Part shown: positions 8,800 to 15,714 of the stretch, one piece after another
Numbering within the stretch: position 1 is the first letter of the stretch
Layout of the letters: every line of letters begins with the position of its first letter
Assembly: GCA_040235565.1 (NCBI GenBank)
Contig: JBECLA010000131.1
Location: forward strand, 1-38,888
Source of the DNA: JAHEIJ01 sp040235565
Lineage (GTDB): Bacteria; Pseudomonadota; Gammaproteobacteria; UBA6429; Thiohalophilaceae
Direction: 5' to 3'
DNA: 38,888 bases
Made by a program: the position numbers and the translations under genes
Notes under the pieces: model-generated
What the model was told of the DNA's origin: nothing
What the model saw: the letters and a program-made list of their open reading frames with translations, nothing else
Database searches by the model: none

Positions 8800-9245
8800 A
8801 ACACCCGCTGGATTCCGGCTCACTGGAAAACGCTCCTCTCGGCTTTGTCTCCTCGGCAACTCGGTTGTTGCTCCCGGCACAACTCTAACTTCTACATCCC
8901 TGTAGTCGTGCTCCATGCGTTGCTCTACCTCCTGCGTCCATGCAGTCGTGAGCCGCTCTCGACAATTGCTCCTGCATTGTTCTACCTTCGCCCTTCCATG
9001 GGCTCGTACCTCCTACATCCTTGTAGTCGTGCATTTCCAGTATTTCCGCCAGTCACTTTGGGCTTCCTCGACAATTGCTCCTGCATTGTTCTACCTTCGA
9101 CCGTCCATGGTCTCGTGCACTCCCGTGACACTTGTACATCTCGGCTGCTGTTCCCGACGCAGCTCTAACTCCCTACATCCCTGTAGGTCGCAGTACATCG
9201 TCCTTGGCGGTCACAAGGCCGGAATGACGGCAGGTGGTTTGATGC
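8800..9245. repeat. Non-coding mosaic of short hairpin modules (array A)
   Basis: About 450 bases with no credible gene, made of short repeated modules. CTACATCC(C/T)TGTAG-type hairpins recur near 8892, 9012 and 9173. A 32-base segment ending CATTGTTCTACCTTCG occurs identically at 8959-8990 and 9068-9099. The 61 bases at 8838-8898 recur at 14241-14301 with one mismatch. Open frames crossing this stretch are artefacts of the repeats and have no recognisable protein. Confidence 0.75.
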
Positions 9246-9250
9246 GAGTT

Positions 9251-9742
9251 TCATTCTGCGGCCAGTGTGTCGTCGGAATATTCCTGGCGTAATCGTATAC
9301 CTTTATCTGTCTTGATACATTCCAGGGTATATGTGCGGTCAGCCTCGTAGAATAATTCACTCTGCTCCATAGCATAGTACCCCAGGTCGGGATACTGTTT
9401 TTCAGTTTGTTTTCGCAACTGTGTCACTCGTGTCTGGCAATCTGCTGCGCTAAGGAGGGATGAAAAGGCACTGATGCGATGTATCTGCCGTTGTTGATTG
9501 ATCCGCAGGGTCAGCATATCGACCTGTTGTGCCGGGCTGAGTGGTTTGACGCGGTAGACAGTCGCGCCATCATCTGACGTTGTTTCATTTATTACGTATA
9601 TCTTATCCAGGGTGGTCCCCAGGGAGTAACCCGCAATGCCCTCAATATCGGCTGCCCGTGAACTGGTGATACCAACAAGCAATAGCAAAATACCAAGATA
9701 TTTGGCGCTAAGGTGGCGGGGAGAACTCATAAGCAAACTCAA
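9251..9742 (-). CDS. Exported hypothetical protein
   Basis: A 163-residue protein with a clear Sec signal peptide (hydrophobic LGILLLLVGIT, cleavage probably after SSRA). The mature part has two cysteines, in AADCQTR and LECIKTD, that could form a disulfide. It alternates beta-like strands with a basic helix (RVTQLRKQTEKQYPD). I recognise no domain. Starts at 9742 or 9730 both keep the signal. It is divergent from the pbpG-like gene, so the 130-base gap between them probably holds both promoters. Confidence 0.65.
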   Translation of the reverse strand: MSLLMSSPRHLSAKYLGILLLLVGITSSRAADIEGIAGYSLGTTLDKIYVINETTSDDGATVYRVKPLSPAQQVDMLTLRINQQRQIHRISAFSSLLSAADCQTRVTQLRKQTEKQYPDLGYYAMEQSELFYEADRTYTLECIKTDKGIRLRQEYSDDTLAAE

Positions 9743-9875
9743 GTTGAAGGTAATTAACAGCTAAATAGTAAGGAGGGCGAGCAGAAAGTACAATTTTTGT
9801 TATTTCTGCTAAAGCGGTCACGCTAAGTCATTGGCGGGCTTTACAAAAGCCCGGGTGCAGGATTATAGTCGCTTC

Positions 9876-10760
9876 ATGAGAATAATAAGTTTCTTCATCC
9901 TCATGTGCTGTGCTGCCGGGGCTTTTGGGGCAGAAGACGAAGTCCCGGAAACCTATGTGTCAGCGAAGGTGATTCGTGACAATGCCAGCCGGGTAAATCT
10001 TAAACTGCGCTCGCACGCTGCCATCGTGTTTGATGAGCGAGACAACGAAGTGATCCTGGAAGTCAATGCCGGGCAAGTCGCACCGGTCGCATCACTCAGC
10101 AAGTTAATGACCGCTATGGTCATCCTCGATGCCGACCCGGGTATGGAAGAAGTGATAACCATCAGTAAAGATGATAAGGACCGGATTCGCTATTCCAAAT
10201 CGCGGCTGCGCACCGGCATGCGATTTACACGCAGAGATTTACTGCGGATCGCTCTGGCGGCCTCGGAAAATCGCGCTGCCATGGCATTGGCTCGCACCTA
10301 TCCGGGGGGGAGTGAGGCATTTGTGAGCGACATGAATCGTAAAGCGCAGATCCTTGGTTTAAACCAGACTCGTTTTGCTGATCCCGCCGGCCTGAGTAAT
10401 GACAATGTCTCCACGGCACAGGAATTGATGCAACTCGTGAAATTCGCAAGTGAATATCCGCTGATTCGGAAATTCACAACGCAAACACAGCAAAGCATTA
10501 CTGATTTGACCAGTCAACGCGAAATTACTTTTGGCAATACTAACCGCCTGGTGAAAAAAATCGACTGGCCGATTAGCCTGAGTAAGACCGGCTTTACCAA
10601 AGATGCCGGGAATTGTCTGGTAATGCAAACCAGGATCAATGCGCGGCCGGTTATCATTGTGTTACTTGAATCCTGGGGTTCACTGAGTAAATACGGTGAT
10701 TCAAACCGCATCAAAAAATGGCTGACCAAGATTGAAAGCCTGGTAATGAATAAAAGTTAG
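9876..10760 (+). CDS. pbpG: D-Ala-D-Ala endopeptidase, PBP7 type
   Basis: A 294-residue peptidase S11 enzyme that cleaves peptidoglycan cross-links in the periplasm. All three penicillin-binding motifs are intact: SxxK as S73-L-S-K76 with the nucleophile serine, SxN as S130-E-N132, and KTG at 237-239. The text around them (PVASLSKLMTAMV, ASENRAA, ALARTYPGG, GLNQTRFADPAGLS, CLVMQTRI) closely follows E. coli PbpG, and the length is close to it. The signal peptide runs to about residue 18 (GAFGA). The ATG at 9876 is chosen over the TTG at 9831 because it puts the hydrophobic core directly behind MRI. Confidence 0.92.
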   Translation: MRIISFFILMCCAAGAFGAEDEVPETYVSAKVIRDNASRVNLKLRSHAAIVFDERDNEVILEVNAGQVAPVASLSKLMTAMVILDADPGMEEVITISKDDKDRIRYSKSRLRTGMRFTRRDLLRIALAASENRAAMALARTYPGGSEAFVSDMNRKAQILGLNQTRFADPAGLSNDNVSTAQELMQLVKFASEYPLIRKFTTQTQQSITDLTSQREITFGNTNRLVKKIDWPISLSKTGFTKDAGNCLVMQTRINARPVIIVLLESWGSLSKYGDSNRIKKWLTKIESLVMNKS

Positions 10761-10787
10761 CATCATTAAGCAGATCAGGGAATGATG
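10761..10787. terminator. Hairpin between convergent genes, possible terminator
   Basis: CATCATT (10761-10767) pairs with AATGATG (10781-10787) across a 13-base loop. On the minus strand it is followed by CTAACTTTTA, so it could end the MerB-like transcript. It lies between convergent genes. The stem is short and AT-rich. Confidence 0.3.
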
Positions 10788-10796
10788 TGACTCTTG

Positions 10797-11507
10797 TCAG
10801 GCGGCCTGGTGGCAATTATCTGTCAGCGGTACAAAGAAGCCTGCGGCAAAGGCGACTGCCGACTGCAGGTCAAAGATTTCACGCGCGTCAGGTGCTTCAG
10901 CCAGCCATTCCTGTGCCACAATCGCACTGGCCAGAAACACCATTTCCATACAGAGTGATTCGGCACAGACCGTATCGGTTGCGGCCGCCCCCCAGTTGAT
11001 ACCAAACCAGACATCCAGTGTGCCAGTGCTGAAAGTGGTGCCATTTTGTTCCAGGTGAACGGGTTTACCGGTGACACGGCATTGTGAATCAATGACGGTC
11101 GGGACATTAAACATCGGGCTGACAGCAAGGGCATCCAGGGCACACATACAATGTACTGTCACGCCATTAATATGCACCTTGTGTTCTCGTTCTTCCGAGG
11201 TAAAGGGATAGGCACCAAAGGGATTACCATCAGCGTCCAGAACAATGAGTTTGCATTTGGCAATGTTCGTTAGCGATTGTTCCGCATTTTCGACAAGTTC
11301 AGCCACTTCGCTACGCGTGAACGCGCGACCTTGTTGTACATAACTCTTGAGCAGTTGGCAGTACAACGCTGCGTCAGCGTTGCTGAGCGATTTGAGGCCA
11401 GCTACTAACGGGAGGATGGAATCCAGTCGTTTTATTGCGGCATTAGCATCCGGATTCATTTTGGTTGGCCCCATGTTTGTGTGCTCGTTCCAAATGATTA
11501 ATATCAC
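10797..11507 (-). CDS. MerB-like alkylmercury lyase family protein
   Basis: A 236-residue protein of the organomercurial lyase family. MerB breaks the carbon-mercury bond using two cysteines and an aspartate. Here CALD gives C122 and D125, matching C96/D99 of the plasmid enzyme, and ESLCMEMVFLAS gives C186, matching C159. An N-terminal helical region (about 35-80) matches the winged-helix-like part of MerB. No merA, merT, merP or merR is in the window, so mercury detoxification is not supported by context; a related thiol chemistry is possible. The GTG at 11507 overlaps the stop of the upstream sugar dehydrogenase gene (GTGA), implying translational coupling; ATGs at 11474 and 11459 are alternatives. 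Confidence 0.8.
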   Translation of the reverse strand: MILIIWNEHTNMGPTKMNPDANAAIKRLDSILPLVAGLKSLSNADAALYCQLLKSYVQQGRAFTRSEVAELVENAEQSLTNIAKCKLIVLDADGNPFGAYPFTSEEREHKVHINGVTVHCMCALDALAVSPMFNVPTVIDSQCRVTGKPVHLEQNGTTFSTGTLDVWFGINWGAAATDTVCAESLCMEMVFLASAIVAQEWLAEAPDAREIFDLQSAVAFAAGFFVPLTDNCHQAA

Positions 11508-12643
11508 TTTACCGATGATGCTGGCTTGATGCGATAGATCTTACCACTGTCAGTCGAAAAATAGATCCAACCCTGCGGACTTTCCGCCAGCGCTCGAATG
11601 CGTTCGTCCAGATCGGTCAACAGGCGCTCCTCGCCCACAGCCTGGCCTTTCGCATCAAGGGTCACCCGGTTCAGGTGACGCAATACCAGGGCACCGGCGA
11701 ACAGGTTGTCGCGCCAGGCGGGAATTGCCTTGCCGGAATACAAGATCAGGCTACCGGGTGCGATGGAGGGCGTGTATTGCTTGATTGGTTGTTCCATGCC
11801 TTCGCGGTGTGTTCCTTCGCCGACCTGAAACGGGCCCCAGTATTCCTTGCCATAGGAGATTACCGGCCAGCCGTAATTGCGGCCAGGTAATACCAGGTTG
11901 ATCTCATCACCACCACGCGGGCCATGCTCGATGAGCCACAGTCGCTGGTGCGTCTTGTCATGGGCAATGCCCTGGGGATTACGATGACCATAACTCCAGA
12001 TTTCGGGCAGGGTATTAACCTGACCCACAAACGGATTCTCCTTTGGCACGCTGCCATCGCGATTTAACCGCATTACGGTACCGGCATGATTGGTCAGATC
12101 CTGTCCATTGGGTCGGACCCCCCGATCACCGACAGCAAAATAGACATGTCCGGTCGCATCAAATGCGATACGACTGCCGAAGTGATAGGTGGTGTCAGTG
12201 GCGGAGCGGGTTTCCAGTAAGTCCTGCCAGTCAACCAGTTTTTTATCGACAAGCTTGGCCCGGGCCAGTACCGTCACACCTTCGTCCGCCTTGTTACGCA
12301 CGAAGGTAAAATAAATCCAGTCGCCGGGCTTGAAGTCAGGTGGGATCGCTACATCCAGCATGCCGCCCTGGCCGTCGGCTTTCACCGCCGGTGCACCTTG
12401 CAGTGCAGTCAGTTTTCGGTTTCTAAGATCGAACAGGCTAATCCGACCCTCGCGTTCAGTCACCAGCATCTCGTTTTCCGAGATAAACGCCATGCCCCAG
12501 GGAATGCCCAGCCCGTCCGTCACCGGCTCCAGAGTAAAAGTCGCAGACTGGCTCTGGATGATGCGCGCCGGCTGTGCATGAGCTGGCAAGACGACAAGCA
12601 TCAGGATCATCCACAATAGCAAGACAAGTCTGAGCACAGTCAC
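11504..12643 (-). CDS. PQQ-dependent aldose sugar dehydrogenase (GSDH family)
   Basis: A 379-residue periplasmic beta-propeller enzyme of the glucose/sorbosone dehydrogenase family (YliI/Asd type), which oxidises sugars with PQQ. A signal peptide ends at AHA-QP. Family blocks appear in order: GLGIPWGMAFI, a GQGGMLDVAI strand, YHFGSRIAFD, VGDRG, NHAGTVMRLNRDGS, YGHRNPQGIA, and EHGPRGGDEINLV followed by GRNYGWPVISYG. These include the expected calcium and PQQ pocket residues. The substrate is not predictable. It is the first gene of a coupled pair with the MerB-like gene. No PQQ synthesis gene is present. Confidence 0.9.
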   Translation of the reverse strand: MTVLRLVLLLWMILMLVVLPAHAQPARIIQSQSATFTLEPVTDGLGIPWGMAFISENEMLVTEREGRISLFDLRNRKLTALQGAPAVKADGQGGMLDVAIPPDFKPGDWIYFTFVRNKADEGVTVLARAKLVDKKLVDWQDLLETRSATDTTYHFGSRIAFDATGHVYFAVGDRGVRPNGQDLTNHAGTVMRLNRDGSVPKENPFVGQVNTLPEIWSYGHRNPQGIAHDKTHQRLWLIEHGPRGGDEINLVLPGRNYGWPVISYGKEYWGPFQVGEGTHREGMEQPIKQYTPSIAPGSLILYSGKAIPAWRDNLFAGALVLRHLNRVTLDAKGQAVGEERLLTDLDERIRALAESPQGWIYFSTDSGKIYRIKPASSVK

Positions 12644-12670
12644 CTCGAATGGTTATAAATCTCTTTAGTT

Positions 12671-12701
12671 ATCAGAAAGATTATAGACATTGATTTCTGA
12701 T
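12671..12701. promoter_or_regulatory. Inverted repeat near sugar dehydrogenase start
   Basis: ATCAGAAA (12671-12678) and TTTCTGAT (12694-12701) are perfect 8-base arms separated by 15 bases, 28 bases upstream of the dehydrogenase start. The position suits an operator for a dimeric repressor. The regulator is unknown. Confidence 0.3.
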
Positions 12702-12962
12702 TGTTTTACTTGGGTATGGGATCTATAGCCGGTACTACGTAGGCCAGGTCCTACACAAAAACAAGGCATTGTCCTACAGATATTATCCTCAGAATTACTA
12801 GCATTATATTAACAAGGAAGTCCTGATATAACGGATACTTGTTCTGTCAATTTCGTCTCAAAATAGTAATAAATTATCTTGTCGTAATTCTCGCGACAAA
12901 AAGCGGTCCGGTGTTTTCCTGATAGCTATTTTGCTATGTTAACGCCAAACGGAATAGGGTTG

Positions 12963-12976
12963 ACTTTGATCAAAGT
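12963..12976. promoter_or_regulatory. 14-base palindrome, possible operator
   Basis: ACTTTGATCAAAGT is a perfect palindrome about 100 bases upstream of the GDSL esterase start. It contains the half-site TTGAT, but the two half-sites overlap, without the four-base spacer of an FNR/Anr box, so I do not assign it to FNR. Confidence 0.35.
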
Positions 12977-13075
12977 TGACGTTGTATCAGTTATGTGAAT
13001 TTTAATTATACATGAGGGAAAATCGACTTCTGCGATCTGCGCTGTGATTTATACAATAGAAGGGGAGAAATAAAA

Positions 13076-14062
13076 ATGAATACAAGACGATTGAAAACTT
13101 GCTACCTGTTTATATTTATATCATTAATTTTTCCGGGTTTGGCAACAGCTGATAAAGCTGACAAAGGCATCGTGGTCTTTGGTGATAGTCTCTCCGATAC
13201 AGGTAACAGGTACTATGAAACAGGTTTTGCCACTACCCCGCCATATTCTGAGTTGCTTGACTTTTTCCTGGTCCCCGATGGCCCTTACACCCGCGGCGGG
13301 TTGCATTTCAGTAACGGGGCCACCTGGATTGAGCAACTTGCCAGGCCTACCGGGCAAAGCGGGTATGTCGGTCCTGCGCTCCGAAATCAAGGCAAGGCAA
13401 GTAATTATGCCTATGGTGGTGCAAGGGCAAGAGGGGGACTTGAGATTATCCCCAACAACAACCAGCACCTTCCTGCCCAGGTATCCAATTTTCTTGCCGA
13501 TGTGAATTACAGCGCACCGACTGATTCGTTGTATGTCATTTTTGTTGGCGGGAATGATATCTTTGATGCGGTATACGCATTGACTATCGACCAAACCGGT
13601 AACCTTAGCACCATGGTGATCTCACAGGCAATTGAGTCGGTTGTTACTCAGATCATGACGTTGAAAGCACATGGCGCACAAAATTTTCTTGTGCTGAATG
13701 CCCCTAATCTCGGTACGACACCAGCGGTGAAAATTGCAGCTGCCACGTTTTTACCGCAAAATCCGAACTTTTTGATTGGTAAAGCAACAGAAATGTCGAT
13801 AGCCTATAACGCTGGATTGCAAGCGTACCTGGGTGATGTACCCGGGATCGAGATAATTGATGTCTATAACGTACTCAATAATATCGTAACTAATCCCCAG
13901 AATTTTGGCCTCATTAACAGCGCCGATGCTTGTGTGACGCCTGAACAACCACCGTATACCTGCAAGAACCCTGATGATTATGTTTTCTGGGATGGCATAC
14001 ACCCGACAAAAAAGGTACATGCAATTCTGGCGGAAGTCGTCGCTGTTGAACTGGCTGATTAA
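13076..14062 (+). CDS. Secreted GDSL (SGNH) esterase/lipase
   Basis: A 328-residue exported SGNH hydrolase. The signal peptide ends near LATA-DKAD. Block I is FGDSLSDTGN with nucleophile S38; block III is GGNDIFDA; block V is DGIHPT near the C-terminus, with catalytic D306 and H309. The FGDSLSDTGN form is that of the phospholipase/lecithinase/haemolysin-like group, so a secreted lipid or acyl-ester hydrolase is likely. The ATG at 13076 has a good AGGGGAG ribosome site. Repeat array B follows, and no partner gene is evident. Confidence 0.93.
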   Translation: MNTRRLKTCYLFIFISLIFPGLATADKADKGIVVFGDSLSDTGNRYYETGFATTPPYSELLDFFLVPDGPYTRGGLHFSNGATWIEQLARPTGQSGYVGPALRNQGKASNYAYGGARARGGLEIIPNNNQHLPAQVSNFLADVNYSAPTDSLYVIFVGGNDIFDAVYALTIDQTGNLSTMVISQAIESVVTQIMTLKAHGAQNFLVLNAPNLGTTPAVKIAAATFLPQNPNFLIGKATEMSIAYNAGLQAYLGDVPGIEIIDVYNVLNNIVTNPQNFGLINSADACVTPEQPPYTCKNPDDYVFWDGIHPTKKVHAILAEVVAVELAD

Positions 14063-14149
14063 CGATGAGTTGAATGCTCCAACAACAATCGTGTGTTTGT
14101 GTTTGAGTTCGTGTCAGGTATCGATGAATTTAGAGATGAGTTAAGAAAT

Positions 14150-14545
14150 TTATTGGTGCCCGTCTGAATTCCGGCATAAGCAGTTTAGCTGGATACCGGA
14201 TAATGAACCCCCCATTTCCGGCATTCGCTGGAATGTGCTTCTCGGTTTTGTCTCCTCGGCAACTCGGTTGTTGCTCCCGGCACAACTCTAACTTCTACAT
14301 CTGACCTCCAGGGATGGAGGAAATGCAATAGGATTGTAGGAACAATCCTTGCCCGGTCGTCGTGCATTGTTCTACCTTCGCCCGGTCACTCACGACATCC
14401 GTGTCTCCCGTGACACTTGGGCATCCTGCCCATCGTCCTTGGACTCGTACCTCCTACATCTGACCTCCAGGGATGGATGAAATGCAATAGGATTGTAGGA
14501 ACAATCCTTGCCCTGCAGTCGTACCCTCATGTGTCACTTGACCTT
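14150..14545. repeat. Non-coding mosaic of hairpin modules (array B)
   Basis: The gap between the GDSL gene and the TauE gene is filled with repeat modules. A 60-base unit occurs at 14295-14354 and 14454-14513 with a single mismatch. Each copy contains two perfect hairpins, CTCCA-GGGA-TGGAG (in copy 1) and GGATTGT-AGGA-ACAATCC. The segment 14241-14301 repeats array A (8838-8898). Degenerate ATTCCGGC palindromes lie at 14168-14235. I see no gene. Confidence 0.75.
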
Positions 14546-14656
14546 ACCTGTGCTTCGTCCATGCAGGTTGGCTGGCCGTCAGGCCGTAATCTATGATTTA
14601 ATATTTGGTTATTGATAATAGTACCGGCTTTTCCGACACTACGAGACACAATAAGA

Positions 14657-15403
14657 GTGGACATCTGGCAGATTCTTGTCCTGACCCTGGTTGGTATGCT
14701 GGCCGGCTGGCTCAATGTTATGGCGGGTGGGGGATCACTGTTGACGGTACCGGTGATGTTGTTCATGGATATTCCCGCACCGGTTGCCAATGGTACCAAC
14801 CGGATTGCCATCCTGGCGCAGAATATTACCGCCGTCTATACCTTCTTTCGTAAAGGTTTCTCGGACTTCAAACTGGGATTGAGCCTGTCCCTGATGGCGT
14901 GCCTGGGGGCGACCGGCGGCGCCTGGGTCGGGGTGCAACTGGAAGGGGTCTGGTTTAATCGTTTGCTCGCCGCGGTGATGATCGGTGTGATGATCACCAT
15001 GGCGACGGGCAAGAAAATGCGCCACAAAGCTCCTGAAGAGGAGCATGCCAAAAATCTGTTATCAGGTCATCTGTTGATGATTATCGCGGGATTCTGGGGC
15101 GGCATGATCCAGATCGGCGTGGGTTTTATCCTGATGCCGATTTTATACCGGGTGATGGGTTTTGGGCTGGTACGCGTTAATATGTACAAGGTCTTCATTG
15201 TCCTCAGTTATACCATTGTGGCCCTGGCGGTTTTTGCCTCACAGTTGCAACTGATATGGTGGGCCGGTCTGGGCCTGGCGCTGGGAAATTCCATTGGTGG
15301 CTGGTACGGTGCCCATACGACCATTCATAAAGGGGAGGTATGGATACGACGGGTATTTTTTATCACCCTGACGGCCTTTGTGATTAAACTGTTATTCTTC
15401 TAA
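14657..15403 (+). CDS. TauE/SafE family anion exporter
   Basis: A 248-residue inner-membrane permease of the TauE/SafE (DUF81) family, whose members move sulfite, sulfoacetate or other small anions. The two internal repeats are visible: NVMAGGGSLLTVPVML with ANGTNRIAIL in the first, and IIAGFWGGMIQIGVGF with MYKVFIVLSYT in the second. About seven to eight transmembrane segments are evident. The GTG at 14657 gives the usual start (M)DIWQILVLT; a TTG at 14612 would add 15 residues. Neither has a strong ribosome site. Sulfite export would suit a sulfur oxidiser, but the substrate is not shown. Confidence 0.88.
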   Translation: MDIWQILVLTLVGMLAGWLNVMAGGGSLLTVPVMLFMDIPAPVANGTNRIAILAQNITAVYTFFRKGFSDFKLGLSLSLMACLGATGGAWVGVQLEGVWFNRLLAAVMIGVMITMATGKKMRHKAPEEEHAKNLLSGHLLMIIAGFWGGMIQIGVGFILMPILYRVMGFGLVRVNMYKVFIVLSYTIVALAVFASQLQLIWWAGLGLALGNSIGGWYGAHTTIHKGEVWIRRVFFITLTAFVIKLLFF

Positions 15404-15714
15404 TGAGTCGCCGTACCTAATTAACACTAGTAAAAAATCTTGTCACATTCGCTAAATGTAGCTTACTTCCCAGGCGATAAAATCGAAACCACACAACTCG
15501 TATAAAACCAAGCCTGAATATATATGGTAAGAATAGAATCAGTTAAATTGCTCATACTTATTTATTAGAATTTTGGCTTTGTCGTTATCAAGTGCAGCAA
15601 GACAAGACGACATGCCGGAATCCAGCAAGAATTGTGTCATTCCGTGATTCAAATCACCTTGGTGCTACAGGCGCAAATAACCAGGTTGTATACTGACTTG
15701 TAGAAGATACCAAC
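15404..15714. other. Intergenic region with one palindrome unit
   Basis: A 311-base spacer with no gene. It contains a partial copy of the dispersed palindrome (GCCGGAATCCAG around 15613, then a TCATTCC arm near 15638) and a short hairpin GTGATTCAAATCAC. The promoter for the DUF748 gene presumably lies in the AT-rich part. Confidence 0.5.

Larger units (their letters stand above)
12644..13075. other. Divergent intergenic region with inverted repeats
   Basis: A 432-base AT-rich spacer between the divergent sugar dehydrogenase and GDSL genes. No coding potential is evident. It carries an 8-bp inverted repeat at 12671-12701, a 14-base perfect palindrome at 12963-12976, and a Shine-Dalgarno AGGGGAG ahead of the ATG at 13076. 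Promoters for both genes should lie here. Confidence 0.6.

Noticed and set aside
8613..9292. Plus-strand open frames of 91-125 codons through the 8.6-9.3 kb repeats
   Set aside because: They consist of hairpin repeat modules, overlap each other in different frames, and give no plausible protein.
10797..11507. Part of a mercury-resistance operon
   Set aside because: No other mer gene is present; the neighbour is a sugar dehydrogenase.
12963..12976. FNR/Anr box
   Set aside because: The TTGAT and ATCAA half-sites overlap instead of being separated by four bases.
14295..14513. Possible CRISPR array because of two 60-base repeats
   Set aside because: Only two copies, repeats too long, a 99-base interval made of other repeat modules, and no cas genes.
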